DNA of 64,000 nt, taken from assembly GCF_008806595.1 (NCBI RefSeq), contig NZ_VZRB01000006.1, positions 248,001 through 312,000 of the forward strand. Direction: 5' to 3'. Both the position numbers and the translations under genes were made by a program. This stretch comes from Streptomyces luteolifulvus (GTDB lineage: Bacteria > Actinomycetota > Actinomycetes > Streptomycetales > Streptomycetaceae). Positions 22,565 to 31,003 of the stretch are shown one piece after another (the stretch's first letter is position 1; each line of letters starts with the position of its first letter). The notes below the pieces were generated by a model. That model had not been told where the DNA came from and did no database searches. It worked only from the letters and a program-made list of their open reading frames with translations.

Positions 22565-23464
22565 TCAGCCGGCGGGCAGCTGGTTCTCGTGCACGGATGA
22601 GGCGGATGACGCGAAAGACGTGGATGACGCGGATGACGTGGGTGCCAGGGACGGGGCGGTCGCGGAACAGAAGACGCAGCGGTCGCCGATGACGTCGATG
22701 CCGCACCAGTGGCAGACGGACTGCCGTACGGAGGCGACCAGTTGGTAGAGCACCGACAGGTCGGGCAGGAACGTGCAGAACTCGATCAGTCTGCCGGTCC
22801 CCCACCACTGCGGTGACTCGGCCGGCAGCGGGGTCTCGCGCAGTCCCTGGACGTTCCAGGCCTTGGCCAGGGTCGCGGTGATCCAGTCGGACTGGAGCTG
22901 GCCCTTGGCGACCAGCATCGAGGTGGCGAACTCCGGTCCGGCGAGGGTGGTTTCGTGGCCGATCCGTGCCAACTGCGGTACCGGATGGGCGAGTACGGCG
23001 AACTGGCTGCCGGGCACCCAGGACTTGGCGTGCGAGGTGAGGCCGACGGGGACCCGGTCGAGCCTCGCGACGGAGCCGAGGAGCGCCCCGGCGTGGAGGT
23101 AGTGGGTGAGCAGCCGTCCGGCGCAGGCGAGAACGCCGGGGCTGAGGTCGCAGGACGCGAGCTGGCGTAACTGGCGGGCCAGGACGGCGAGTCCGAGCGG
23201 GGGCAGATCTGGCCGGAACAGGGCTATGCGGTCGCTCTCCAGGAGGGAACGGACGGTGTGCAGCCGGCGCGCCACCCCCTCGGAGACGGCCTTCGAGCAG
23301 ACGACGATCACATGCCCGTGCTGGTCGGTCAGCGACTGGAGGGTGGCCAGCGACTGTTCGAGCGGCTGGGTGCCGAGATCCGGCAGCACAACGGCGGGCA
23401 TGGTTCGCTCGTCCTGCGGCGGCAGCGCCAGGTCGGCGCTGGTCACGGCAATGGCAGTTGGCAC
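22565..23464 (-). CDS. conserved protein with C-terminal zinc ribbon, upstream of tad operon
   Basis: A 299-residue soluble protein, GTG at 23464 with GGGGAG ten bases upstream. The N-terminal two thirds look like a degenerate Rossmann or P-loop-like alpha/beta domain (AVVLPDLGTQPLEQSLATLQ, HVIVVCSKAVSEGVARRLHT) without a nucleotide motif. Near the end is a CHWCGIDVIGDRCVFC pair of C-x-x-C knuckles, a probable zinc ribbon, then a Ser/Ala tail encoded by GATGACGCG-type short repeats. It lies directly upstream of cpaB in the same orientation, so it could be the first gene of the pilus operon. I do not recognise the family; a regulatory or assembly role is inference. Confidence 0.7.
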   Translation of the reverse strand: MPTAIAVTSADLALPPQDERTMPAVVLPDLGTQPLEQSLATLQSLTDQHGHVIVVCSKAVSEGVARRLHTVRSLLESDRIALFRPDLPPLGLAVLARQLRQLASCDLSPGVLACAGRLLTHYLHAGALLGSVARLDRVPVGLTSHAKSWVPGSQFAVLAHPVPQLARIGHETTLAGPEFATSMLVAKGQLQSDWITATLAKAWNVQGLRETPLPAESPQWWGTGRLIEFCTFLPDLSVLYQLVASVRQSVCHWCGIDVIGDRCVFCSATAPSLAPTSSASSTSFASSASSVHENQLPAG

Positions 23465-23660
23465 GCCCAGCTCCCCGTTCCCTGCCCGTGGGTCCCACCG
23501 GTGTTACTCCGGCACACCCGGATGACTTCACTGCGTGACTACCTCAGCACTGTAACCACGCCCGTATGACCGGAGAACAGCGTTTCTTTGACTTCCTTCT
23601 TCTGTTGTTCGCCTTCCGGGAGTTCGAAGGGGTGGATTCCCTCACAGATGGGGTGACAGG

Positions 23661-23711
23661 TGAATTGGACTGAACCTCTTGACAGTTGAATTGGTCTGGA
23701 CCAACTTATAC
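23661..23711 (+). promoter_or_regulatory. chitinase promoter with DasR-type (dre) operator
   Basis: ATTGGTCTGGACCAAC at 23690-23705 closely matches the dre consensus ACTGGTCTAGACCACT bound by DasR, which represses chitin genes until glucosamine phosphates accumulate. A similar half-conserved block (GAATTGGACTGAACC, 23662-23676) forms the imperfect direct repeat known from Streptomyces chitinase promoters. A TTGACA -35 box lies at 23679-23684; the -10 is less clear (CTTATA/TTATAC near 23705-23711, spacer longer than usual). Confidence 0.75.
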
Positions 23712-23761
23712 GGCAGCGGTGGCCACCGTTCCTCGTCTCTCTCCCCCACTCGGAGGCTTCA

Positions 23762-25459
23762 GTGGACCGCGCACCAGGCATGCCCAGACCCACCCGCAGA
23801 TGGGTGGGGGCCGTCCTCGGCGCCCTCGCCCTCTGCTTCGCGGGCATGGGCCAGGCGTCCGCCGTGGACGTCAACAACGCCAAGAACGCCGGCTTCGAGT
23901 CCGGCCTGAGCAACTGGACCTGTTCCGCGGGCAGCGGTACGACCGTCTCCTCCCCGGTGCACGGCGGTTCGGCCGCGCTGAAGGCGACGCCGGCCGGCCA
24001 GGACAACGCCCGGTGCACCCAGACGGTGGCCGTCAAGCCCAGCTCGACCTACACGCTGAGCACCTGGGTGCAGGGTGGCTACGCCTATCTGGGCGCGACC
24101 GGCACGGGCACCACGGATGTGTCGACCTGGACCCCGGACTCCACGTCCTGGAAGCAGCTGACGACCACGTTCACCACGGGCGCTTCGACGACATCGGTGA
24201 CGGTGTACACGCACGGCTGGTACGGCCAGCCCGCCTACTACGCCGACGACGTGTCGGTCCACGGCCCCGACGGCGGCGGAGGCGGCGACCCCGCGCCGAC
24301 GATCCCGGCGGCCCCGGCCGGCCTGACGGTGACGGGCACGAGCTCGTCCTCCGTCTCGCTGGGATGGAACACCGTCTCCGGCGCGACGGGGTACAACGTC
24401 TACCGCAACGGTACGAAGGTGACGGCGGTGTCGGGCACCTCGGCGACGGTGACCGGCCTCGCGGCCTCGACCTCGTACTCCTTCCAGGTCACCGCGACCA
24501 ACTCGGCGGGTGAGTCGGCGAAGTCGGCTGCGGTGACGGGGACGACGACGCCGGGCGGCGGGGGCGGCGGGACGCTGCCGAAGCATGCCGTCACGGGCTA
24601 CTGGCAGAACTTCAACAACGGGGCGACCGTCCAGAAGATCTCGGACGTCTCGGCCCAGTACGACATCATCGCCGTGGCCTTCGCGGATGCGACCACGACG
24701 CCGGGTGCCGTGACCTTCAACCTGGACTCCGCAGGCCTCGGCGGCTACACGGTCGACCAGTTCAAGGCGGACATCAGGGCGAAGCAGGCGGCCGGGAAGA
24801 AGGTCATCGTCTCGGTCGGCGGTGAACGCGGCACGGTGTCGGTGAACGACTCGGCGTCCGCGACGAACTTCGCGAACTCGGTCCACTCCCTGATGCAGAC
24901 GTACGGCTTCGACGGCGTCGACATCGACCTGGAGAACGGCCTCAACGCGACCTACATGACGCAGGCCCTGCGGGCGCTGGCCGCGAAGGCCGGACCGTCC
25001 CTCGTGCTCACGATGGCGCCGCAGACCATCGACATGCAGTCGACGTCGAACGCGTACTTCCAGACCGCGCTGAACGTGAAGGACATCCTCACGGTCGTCA
25101 ATATGCAGTACTACAACAGCGGTTCGATGCTGGGCTGCGACGGCAAGGTGTACAGCCAGGGGTCCGTCGACTTCCTCACGGCACTGGCCTGCATCCAGCT
25201 GGAGGGCGGGCTGTCCCCGTCCCAGGTGGGCCTCGGCCTGCCGGCCTCGACGCGCGGCGCGGGCAGCGGCTATGTGTCACCGAGCGTGGTGAACAACGCG
25301 CTGGACTGCCTGACGAAGGGAACCGGCTGCGGGACCTTCAAGCCGTCGAAGACCTATCCGGACCTGCGGGGCGCCATGACCTGGTCGACCAACTGGGACG
25401 CGACGGCGGGCAACGCCTGGTCGAACGCGGTGGGGCCGCACGTGCACGGGCTGCCGTAG
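23762..25459 (+). CDS. secreted GH18 chitinase with N-terminal CBM and FnIII domain
   Basis: A 565-residue secreted enzyme. Signal peptide residues 1-34 (AVLGALALCFAGMGQASA). Residues about 36-168 form a carbohydrate-binding module (NAKNAGFESGLSNWTC, with CBM_4_9-type strands). A Gly/Asp linker precedes an FnIII domain at about 182-262 (PAGLTVTGTSSSSVSLGWNT), then a poly-Gly linker and a GH18 catalytic domain from about 275 with SVGG (351-354) and the catalytic DGVDIDLE (384-391, proton donor Glu391). It hydrolyses chitin outside the cell. GTG start at 23762 follows GGAGG; an ATG at 23780 is the alternative. Induction by chitin through DasR is supported by the promoter operator. Confidence 0.95.
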   Translation: MDRAPGMPRPTRRWVGAVLGALALCFAGMGQASAVDVNNAKNAGFESGLSNWTCSAGSGTTVSSPVHGGSAALKATPAGQDNARCTQTVAVKPSSTYTLSTWVQGGYAYLGATGTGTTDVSTWTPDSTSWKQLTTTFTTGASTTSVTVYTHGWYGQPAYYADDVSVHGPDGGGGGDPAPTIPAAPAGLTVTGTSSSSVSLGWNTVSGATGYNVYRNGTKVTAVSGTSATVTGLAASTSYSFQVTATNSAGESAKSAAVTGTTTPGGGGGGTLPKHAVTGYWQNFNNGATVQKISDVSAQYDIIAVAFADATTTPGAVTFNLDSAGLGGYTVDQFKADIRAKQAAGKKVIVSVGGERGTVSVNDSASATNFANSVHSLMQTYGFDGVDIDLENGLNATYMTQALRALAAKAGPSLVLTMAPQTIDMQSTSNAYFQTALNVKDILTVVNMQYYNSGSMLGCDGKVYSQGSVDFLTALACIQLEGGLSPSQVGLGLPASTRGAGSGYVSPSVVNNALDCLTKGTGCGTFKPSKTYPDLRGAMTWSTNWDATAGNAWSNAVGPHVHGLP

Positions 25460-25477
25460 CCGAGAGTCACCGACCGT

Positions 25478-25515
25478 GCACGCCCCTGCTCCCGCTGACG
25501 AGGGCAGGGGCGTGC
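25478..25515 (+). terminator. chitinase terminator hairpin
   Basis: An 11-base perfect stem, GCACGCCCCTG (25478-25488) pairing with CAGGGGCGTGC (25505-25515), 16-base loop, starting 18 bases after the chitinase stop. No strong U-tract follows, as is usual in Streptomyces. Confidence 0.7.
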
Positions 25516-25699
25516 GCATGACCGGGTCGGCGGGCCTCCGTCCGACGAAGGCCCGGAAACAGCCTTGACCTGCTCATGCCACGAGCGCACGATGAGCGGC
25601 ACCCGCACCAGCACGTCGCTGAACCACCCCCCACACTCCACTCGACTCCACTCCCCACTTCCGGAGACCCCGGAATCCCTGGAGACACAAGGAGACTTC

Positions 25700-27058
25700 A
25701 TGCGACTTCGCACACAAGGCCCGGGCGTCCGAGGCGGGAGACGAACCGCCGCCCTCGCCGCGCTGATGGCCCTCGCCCTCGCAGCCCCCCTCTCCGCGAC
25801 GGCGACCGACGCCAGCGCCGACAGCACCCGCAAGGCGGCACCCTCCTCCGACGACATCCGCCAGTACGAGATCCACGTCGACCACAACACCCCGGTCACC
25901 CGCACCGCCATCGCCCGGTCCGGGGTGAGCGTGGACGAGGCCGACGAGGAGACCGTCGTCGTCTCCGGGCGCGCGGCACAGGTCAGGAAACTGCGCCAAC
26001 AGGGGTACGAGGTCACGCTGCTGGGCTCGGCCCCGGACCGGTCCACCGACGCGGACGACTTACGGCTCTACGACTTCCCCTCGGCCGACTCGAAGTACCA
26101 CAACTACGCCGAGATGACCTCGGAGATCGGCACACGGCTCGCGGCCTATCCGAGCATCATGAGCAGGCGGGTCATCGGCAAGTCGTACCAGGGCCGGGAC
26201 ATCGTCGCCATCAAGATCAGCGACAACGTCGCCACCGACGAGAACGAGCCGGAGGTCCTGTTCACCTTCCACCAGCACGCCCGTGAGCATCTGACGGTGG
26301 AGATGGCGCTGTATCTGCTGCGCGAGCTGGGAGCCGGCTACGGCAGCGACTCCCGCGTGACCGGCATGGTCAACAGCCGTGAGATCTGGATCGTGCCCGA
26401 CCTCAACCCGGACGGCGGCGAGTACGACATCGCCACCGGCTCGTACCGGTCGTGGCGCAAGAACCGTCAGCCCAACTCCGGTTCGTCGTACGTCGGTACG
26501 GACCTGAACCGGAACTGGAACTACAAGTGGGGCTGCTGCGGCGGGTCCTCGGGATCGAAGTCCTCGGAGACGTACCGGGGCACCGCCCCCGAGTCGGCGC
26601 CCGAGGTGAAGGTGGTCTCCGACTTCGTGCGCGGCCGGGTCGTGGGCGGCAAGCAGCAGATCACCGCCGGGATCGACTTCCACACGTACAGCGAACTGGT
26701 GCTGTGGCCGTTCGGGTACACCTACGCCAACACGACGACCGGGATGACGGCGGACGACTACAACGCCTTCAGGACGGTCGGGGAGAAGATGGCCGCGAGC
26801 AACGGGTACACGCCGGAGCAGGCGAGCGACCTGTACATCACCGACGGGTCGATCGACGACTATCTCTGGGGTGCGCACAAGATCTTCTCGTACACCTTCG
26901 AGATGTATCCGCGGTCCGGCTCCGGGGGTGGGTTCTACCCGCCCGACGAGGTCATCGAGCGGGAGACCTCACGGAACCGGGATGCGGTGCTGCAACTGCT
27001 GGAGAACGCGGACTGTATGTACCGGTCCATCGGCAAGGAGGCCCAGTACTGCAGTTAG
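25700..27058 (+). CDS. secreted M14-family zinc carboxypeptidase
   Basis: A 452-residue exported peptidase. The ATG at 25700 follows AAGGAG; upstream in-frame codons are not credible. Signal peptide about residues 1-38 ([20 protein letters not shown]). A pro-region to about 125 precedes the catalytic domain: the zinc motif [18 protein letters not shown] (H193-x-x-E196), [22 protein letters not shown], the third zinc ligand in [16 protein letters not shown] and the catalytic glutamate in [18 protein letters not shown]. Its substrate pattern fits the carboxypeptidase A/T type (removal of C-terminal residues from peptides). Located between chitinase and a membrane-protein gene, each with its own start; the chitinase is closed off by a hairpin. 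Confidence 0.93.
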   Translation: MRLRTQGPGVRGGRRTAALAALMALALAAPLSATATDASADSTRKAAPSSDDIRQYEIHVDHNTPVTRTAIARSGVSVDEADEETVVVSGRAAQVRKLRQQGYEVTLLGSAPDRSTDADDLRLYDFPSADSKYHNYAEMTSEIGTRLAAYPSIMSRRVIGKSYQGRDIVAIKISDNVATDENEPEVLFTFHQHAREHLTVEMALYLLRELGAGYGSDSRVTGMVNSREIWIVPDLNPDGGEYDIATGSYRSWRKNRQPNSGSSYVGTDLNRNWNYKWGCCGGSSGSKSSETYRGTAPESAPEVKVVSDFVRGRVVGGKQQITAGIDFHTYSELVLWPFGYTYANTTTGMTADDYNAFRTVGEKMAASNGYTPEQASDLYITDGSIDDYLWGAHKIFSYTFEMYPRSGSGGGFYPPDEVIERETSRNRDAVLQLLENADCMYRSIGKEAQYCS

Positions 27059-27068
27059 CGGTCACGAG

Positions 27069-27977
27069 GTGGGGAAGCTGACGGCTCCCAAGACCCGGGT
27101 GGCCCTGCCCCGGCCCGCCTCCCCGCCACGGGGGCGGGTCCTGCGGGGGCTGCGCGCCGTCGCGTACGCCGCGCTGCCCGCCGAGCTCGTGCTCGCCGTC
27201 TGTCTGATCGGCGGGGTGCGGATACCCGGCCCCGTCCTGCTCGGCGGCGAACTGCTCATGCTGGTGCTGTTCGGCGCCGAGGCGTTCGTCTGGCTGCGGC
27301 TGCGGCGGCGCGGGCTCTCCCGGCGGGAGGCGCTCGGGGAGCTCGTGCCCGAGCCCGTGCTGCGGCTCGTCGGGCACGAACTGCGGCTCATGACGAGCCT
27401 GGTCCGGTGGGTCGCCCGCCGCCCGCACGGCGTCGAGGGGGCCGGCGCGGTCTTCCCGCACGCCCGCGACCAGGCCCCCATGATGTACGGCTTTGCGTTC
27501 GTGTGCCTGGTCGAGACCGTCGGCATGTCGTTCCTGCCCGCCCACTGGCCCGTCGTGCACGCCGTGGTGCTCGTCCTGGACGTCTACACCGTCCTCTTCG
27601 TCGTCGGTCTGCACGCGGCCTCCGTCACCCGGCCGCACGTGCTCGCCGACGGTGTCCTGCGCGTCCGGCAGGCGGCCCACGTCGACGTCCGTGTGCCGCT
27701 CGACCGGATCGTCCGTGTCCGGCGCGAAACGCGGTTCACCCACGAGAAGGCGGACGGCGAGCTGAACCTGGACGTCGGCTCGCAGACCTCCGTCACCCTC
27801 GAACTGACGGAGCCGGTCGACGCGCCGCGACTGCTCGGCGCGCCCCGCCCCGTACGGCTGATCAGGCTGCACGCGGACGACCCGAAGGCCCTCCACGACG
27901 CCGTCACTCGGGCACGGACCGCACCGTCGCCCGTCTACGAGGCACCCGGAGCCGGCTGGTCGGCGTCCTCGAAGTAG
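27069..27977 (+). CDS. integral membrane protein, unknown function
   Basis: A 302-residue protein starting at GTG 27069, 10 bases after the carboxypeptidase stop. There are two helices near residues 35-80 (ALPAELVLAVCLIGGVRIPG, LLGGELLMLVLFGAEAFVWL), two more near 140-185 (PMMYGFAFVCLVETVGMSFL, VVLVLDVYTVLFVVGLHAAS), then a C-terminal cytoplasmic-type domain of about 95 residues with strands (LRVRQAAHVDVRVPLDRIVR). This layout, membrane part followed by a PH-like domain, is common in actinobacterial hypothetical proteins. No specific family assigned. Its 3' end overlaps the convergent acidic-protein gene by 43 bases. Possibly co-transcribed with the carboxypeptidase. Confidence 0.75.
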   Translation: MGKLTAPKTRVALPRPASPPRGRVLRGLRAVAYAALPAELVLAVCLIGGVRIPGPVLLGGELLMLVLFGAEAFVWLRLRRRGLSRREALGELVPEPVLRLVGHELRLMTSLVRWVARRPHGVEGAGAVFPHARDQAPMMYGFAFVCLVETVGMSFLPAHWPVVHAVVLVLDVYTVLFVVGLHAASVTRPHVLADGVLRVRQAAHVDVRVPLDRIVRVRRETRFTHEKADGELNLDVGSQTSVTLELTEPVDAPRLLGAPRPVRLIRLHADDPKALHDAVTRARTAPSPVYEAPGAGWSASSK

Positions 27978-28459
27978 GCGTCCAGGACCGCGTCCAACTC
28001 CTGCTCCCACTCCGGGAAGCGCGCTCTGGCCGTCGCCTCGATCTCGATCGGGTACCAGCGGCGGTCCGGGGTGTGGACCGTGACGGTGAACCGCTTGCCG
28101 AAGCGGGGGGACTCCGTCTCGACCGCGCCGATCTCGTCCCAGCGGAACTCGCACTCCTGGTCGTCCAGGGTGAGCCGGACGCCCTTGCTGTCGGCGACGA
28201 TCTTCGCCCTGCGGTCGGAGGCCTCGAAGGCGGGGCCGTCGGCGGGCTCCTCGGACTCCTCCGGGGCCTCGGACTCGTCCGGGGCCCCGTCCTCCGCGGA
28301 GACGGGCTCCTCGGAGACGTCCTTCCCGTCGGCCGGGGCCTCGGGCTCCGCCGTCGTGTCCGCCTCTTCGTTCTCCGGCTTCACGAGCCCGGGGATGAAG
28401 GCCGGGTCGAAACCGGCGCCCTCCAGGGGCTGGTTGCTAGAACTGATGCGCTGCTCCAC
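27935..28459 (-). CDS. hypothetical protein with acidic linker
   Basis: A 174-residue soluble protein, GTG start at 28459. The first 75 residues are rich in Glu, Asp, Ala and Pro (ESEAPEESEEPADG), probably disordered. Residues about 80-160 hold a compact domain (KIVADSKGVRLTLDDQECEF, RWDEIGAVETESPRFGKRFT, WYPIEIEATARARFPEWEQE) reminiscent of PH-like or YdbT-like domains in short beta-strands plus a C-terminal helix. No known function. It overlaps the convergent membrane-protein gene by 43 bases. Confidence 0.7.
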   Translation of the reverse strand: MEQRISSSNQPLEGAGFDPAFIPGLVKPENEEADTTAEPEAPADGKDVSEEPVSAEDGAPDESEAPEESEEPADGPAFEASDRRAKIVADSKGVRLTLDDQECEFRWDEIGAVETESPRFGKRFTVTVHTPDRRWYPIEIEATARARFPEWEQELDAVLDAYFEDADQPAPGAS

Positions 28460-28544
28460 AGCAAGGCAGTATGGTCGACAATCCTGTGCCGGACACAGCC
28501 GACCCCGACTTCGTTATCAGACCCCTACACGACGGGGCCCGGCA

Positions 28545-28955
28545 TCAGCCGAGCACGGCCAGCACGTCGATCTCGACGAGGAGTCCGGCAGGAAGGCCGA
28601 CGTACACGGTCGTACGGGCCGCGGGCGGCGCGGTGAGCGCCTGCTCCTCGAAGTACGCGTTGTAGATCTCGTTCATCTCGGCGAAGTGGTCCACGTCCGT
28701 CAGATAGACACGGATCATCATCACGTCGTCCCAGGAGGCGCCGCCCTCCTCAAGAACCGCCTTGACGTTGGCCAGGGTCTGGAGGGCCTGCTCGCGCAGG
28801 CCGGGGCCGGCGGGCGTGGGCGGCCCGCCCTCCCCGGACGGCAGGAAGCCGACCTGGCCGGCGACCTGGAGGATGTTGCCCTTCTTGACGCCGTGGGAGA
28901 ACTTCGCCGGCGGGGTGGTGTGGGTCCTCGGGACGAGCGCGGTCTTCTCGGTCAT
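28545..28955 (-). CDS. RidA family protein (reactive enamine/imine deaminase-like)
   Basis: A 136-residue RidA/YjgF/UK114 protein (PF01042). Features are FSHGVKKGNILQVAGQVGFL, EQALQTLANVKAVLEEGGAS, DDVMMIRVYLTDVDHFAEMN, and the active-site ARTTVYVGLPAGLLVEIDVL where the Arg binds the substrate carboxylate. RidA hydrolyses reactive 2-aminoacrylate produced by PLP-dependent dehydratases. The neighbouring locus encodes a D-serine-dehydratase-like PLP enzyme, so this RidA probably clears its enamine product. The ATG overlaps the IclR stop (ATGA), so it is the last gene of the leftward operon. Confidence 0.9.
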   Translation of the reverse strand: MTEKTALVPRTHTTPPAKFSHGVKKGNILQVAGQVGFLPSGEGGPPTPAGPGLREQALQTLANVKAVLEEGGASWDDVMMIRVYLTDVDHFAEMNEIYNAYFEEQALTAPPAARTTVYVGLPAGLLVEIDVLAVLG

Positions 28956-29713
28956 ACGGACTCCTCCACAGGGGTTCTTCCGGAGTACTCGCCGCTGATG
29001 GCGTCCGCGGTACGGCGCACCAGCGGGAGCAGGGTGAGCAGTTCGTCGGCGGTGACGACGACGTTGGGCGCGGAGACCGACATCGCGGCGACCACCCGGC
29101 CGTCGGCACCGCGGACGGGGGCCGCGACGCAGTTGATGGACTCCTCGTGGCCGCCGAGGTCGGTGGCCCAGCCCTGGTGACGCGCCTTCTCCAACTCCCG
29201 CAGAAAGGCAGCGGCGTTGGGGGTCGAACGGGCCGTGTACAGGGGGTAGTCGAGCTTCTGGGCGAGGGCGCGGCGCTCGGGTTCGGGAAGATCGGCGAGG
29301 AGCAGCTTGGCGACGGCGGCGACGGTGATGGCCACCGGTCTGCCGATCCGGGAGTACATGCGGACCGGGTAGCGGCTCTCCACCTTGTCGATGTAGAGAA
29401 CCTCGTTCTCCTCGTGGACGGCGAGGTGGACGGTGTGCCCGCACTGCTCGTTGAGGCGTACGAGGTGGGGGTGGGCGATCTCGCGGATGTCGAGGTTGTC
29501 CATCGCCTCCTGGGCGAGGGCGAAGAGACGGGCGCCGAGGCGGTAGCGCTGGTCGGACTGGCGGTAGACGAGGCCGTGTTGGTGGAGCGTGCGCAGCAGA
29601 CGCAGGGCCGTGGACTTGTGGACGCCGAGGCGGTCGGCGACCTGCCCGAGGTCGGCGGGTCCCTCGGCGAGCAGCGGCAGGATGCTCAGCGCGCGGTCGA
29701 CGGTCTGGCTCAT
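28952..29713 (-). CDS. IclR family transcriptional regulator
   Basis: A 253-residue regulator. N-terminal winged helix-turn-helix (residues about 3-60: DRALSILPLLAEGPADLGQV, RLGVHKSTALRLLRTLHQHG) and a C-terminal IclR effector-binding domain (HTVHLAVHEENEVLYIDKVE, the central GRPVAITVAAVAKLLLADLP, INCVAAPVRGADGRVVAAMS, VSAPN). It lies between the PfkB kinase and RidA genes with ATGA overlaps on both sides, and faces the divergent promoter at 30911-30983, which carries a GCAA/TTGC palindrome suitable as its operator. It probably represses or activates both operons in response to a D-amino-acid-derived metabolite. Ligand unknown. Confidence 0.9.
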   Translation of the reverse strand: MSQTVDRALSILPLLAEGPADLGQVADRLGVHKSTALRLLRTLHQHGLVYRQSDQRYRLGARLFALAQEAMDNLDIREIAHPHLVRLNEQCGHTVHLAVHEENEVLYIDKVESRYPVRMYSRIGRPVAITVAAVAKLLLADLPEPERRALAQKLDYPLYTARSTPNAAAFLRELEKARHQGWATDLGGHEESINCVAAPVRGADGRVVAAMSVSAPNVVVTADELLTLLPLVRRTADAISGEYSGRTPVEESV

Positions 29714-30867
29714 GGGGTGCGTGCCTCCTCCGGGGCCTCTTCGGTGTGCGTCCAGCCGGGGCCGAGTCGAAGTGTCCCCCACGAGTCGTCGTCCAGGGCG
29801 GCCAAGCGGTCGGCGTGGTGGCGGGTGGGGGGTGTGGCGAGGTCGCCGGGGGTGGTGAGGGCGGCGGCGGCCCACAGGTGGCCGTGGCGGAGGCGGTCGC
29901 GGAGGGGGAGTCCGCGCAGGGTGGCGGAGAGGAAGCCGGCGGCGAAGGCGTCGCCGGCGCCGGTCGCTGCCGCGATGTCGACGTGGGGGGCCGGGACGAA
30001 CGCGGCCGGCTGTGAGGGGCCCGGGGCCGATGCCGGCCGGGGGTGGGCCGCGCGGCCCGGCGCCGGCGGGGTGCCGGCGCTCTTCGGGGCGGGCGCCGCC
30101 CCGGCGGCACGGCTGCCCGCGGTGGGGCGGAGAAACACGGTAGCCCCCCGGGCCCCCTGCTTCACCACCAGCACCCCCGGCTCCGGGAAGATCTCCCTGA
30201 CGGCTTCGGGGCCGCCGCTGAGTCCCCAGGCCTGCTCCGCCTCGTCCTCCCCCACGAACACGAGGTCGGCACGGCGCGCCAGTTCCAGCAGCACGTCAGG
30301 TCCGCGGGCATCGCGCCACAGCCCGGGCCGGTGGTTGACGTCGAAGGAGACGAGCGGCCGGCCCGGGCGAGGGGACGTCAGTTCCCGCAGCAGTGCAAGG
30401 CACTCCCCCGAGAGCGCCGCCGTAATGCCCGACAGATGGAGCACACGCCCGGCCCGCACCGCCCCCAGGTCCACGTTCCCCGCCGTCATCGCGGAGGCCG
30501 CCGACCCCGTGCGGTAGTACGCCACCTCGTGGGCGTCGGTGGCCCGGTCACCGGCGGTACGGAAGTAGACGCCCGTCGGGCGGGCGGTATCGCGTCGTAC
30601 GGACGCGACGTCGACTCCGTACGACCCGATCGTCTCGACCAGGTGGTCCCCGAAGCCGTCCGCGCCGACCCGGCTGACCCACCGTGCCGAATGCCCTGCC
30701 GCGGCCAGCACGCACACCACATTGGACTCCGCGCCGCCGATGGCCCTCTCGAAGGACGGTACGTCGGCGAGGCGGCCCGGCCGGGAGGGCAGGAAGGTGA
30801 CCATGGACTCGTCGAGCGCGACGACGTCCACGACGTCGGGGGCATTGCGGAGTCCGCTGGGGGTCAC
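29710..30867 (-). CDS. PfkB-family carbohydrate kinase (KDG-kinase-like)
   Basis: A 385-residue kinase of the ribokinase/PfkB family. The N-terminal di-glycine-type region reads FERAIGGAESNVVCVLAAAG, then WVSRVGADGFGDHLVETIGS. The C-terminal active-site motif AAATGAGDAFAAGFLSATLR contains the catalytic Asp and the anion-hole glycines. Overall resemblance is to 2-keto-3-deoxygluconate kinases. A 40-residue Ala/Pro-rich insert (around residues 250-290) interrupts the lid region, longer than usual. Start GTG at 30867; the 3' end overlaps IclR (ATGA). Its place in a D-amino-acid locus is not explained by its fold; it may phosphorylate a sugar acid from the same niche, or act on a hydroxy-amino-acid breakdown product. 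Confidence 0.85.
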   Translation of the reverse strand: MTPSGLRNAPDVVDVVALDESMVTFLPSRPGRLADVPSFERAIGGAESNVVCVLAAAGHSARWVSRVGADGFGDHLVETIGSYGVDVASVRRDTARPTGVYFRTAGDRATDAHEVAYYRTGSAASAMTAGNVDLGAVRAGRVLHLSGITAALSGECLALLRELTSPRPGRPLVSFDVNHRPGLWRDARGPDVLLELARRADLVFVGEDEAEQAWGLSGGPEAVREIFPEPGVLVVKQGARGATVFLRPTAGSRAAGAAPAPKSAGTPPAPGRAAHPRPASAPGPSQPAAFVPAPHVDIAAATGAGDAFAAGFLSATLRGLPLRDRLRHGHLWAAAALTTPGDLATPPTRHHADRLAALDDDSWGTLRLGPGWTHTEEAPEEARTP

Positions 30868-30910
30868 GATCGTCGTAGCTCCTGGGCCTGGTGCGGGGGC
30901 TGCGGCCTCG

Positions 30911-30983
30911 TTGACCCCGCGTCGGGCGAGATGTTAGACAGCAGAGAGCGATATACGCAATGGTCGTTGCATACATCGCAACG
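30911..30983. promoter_or_regulatory. divergent promoters with shared IclR-type operator
   Basis: Rightward: TTGACC (30911-30916), 18-base spacer, TAGACA (30935-30940), serving the PLP enzyme gene. Leftward: TTGCGT (complement of 30955-30960), 18-base spacer, TAACAT (complement of 30931-30936), serving the PfkB-IclR-RidA operon. The -10 boxes overlap. A palindromic block GCAA (30957-30960), TTGC (30967-30970), GCAA (30978-30981), including CGTTGC-N7-GCAACG, covers the leftward -35 and the rightward early transcribed region, the natural position for IclR control of both. Confidence 0.65.
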
Positions 30984-31003
30984 TGCCTGATCAGGGAGGT
31001 TCC

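Noticed and set aside
28956..30110. Open frame extending RidA upstream
   Set aside because: The real RidA begins at 28955 and overlaps IclR by four bases; the extension is a shadow of IclR and PfkB.
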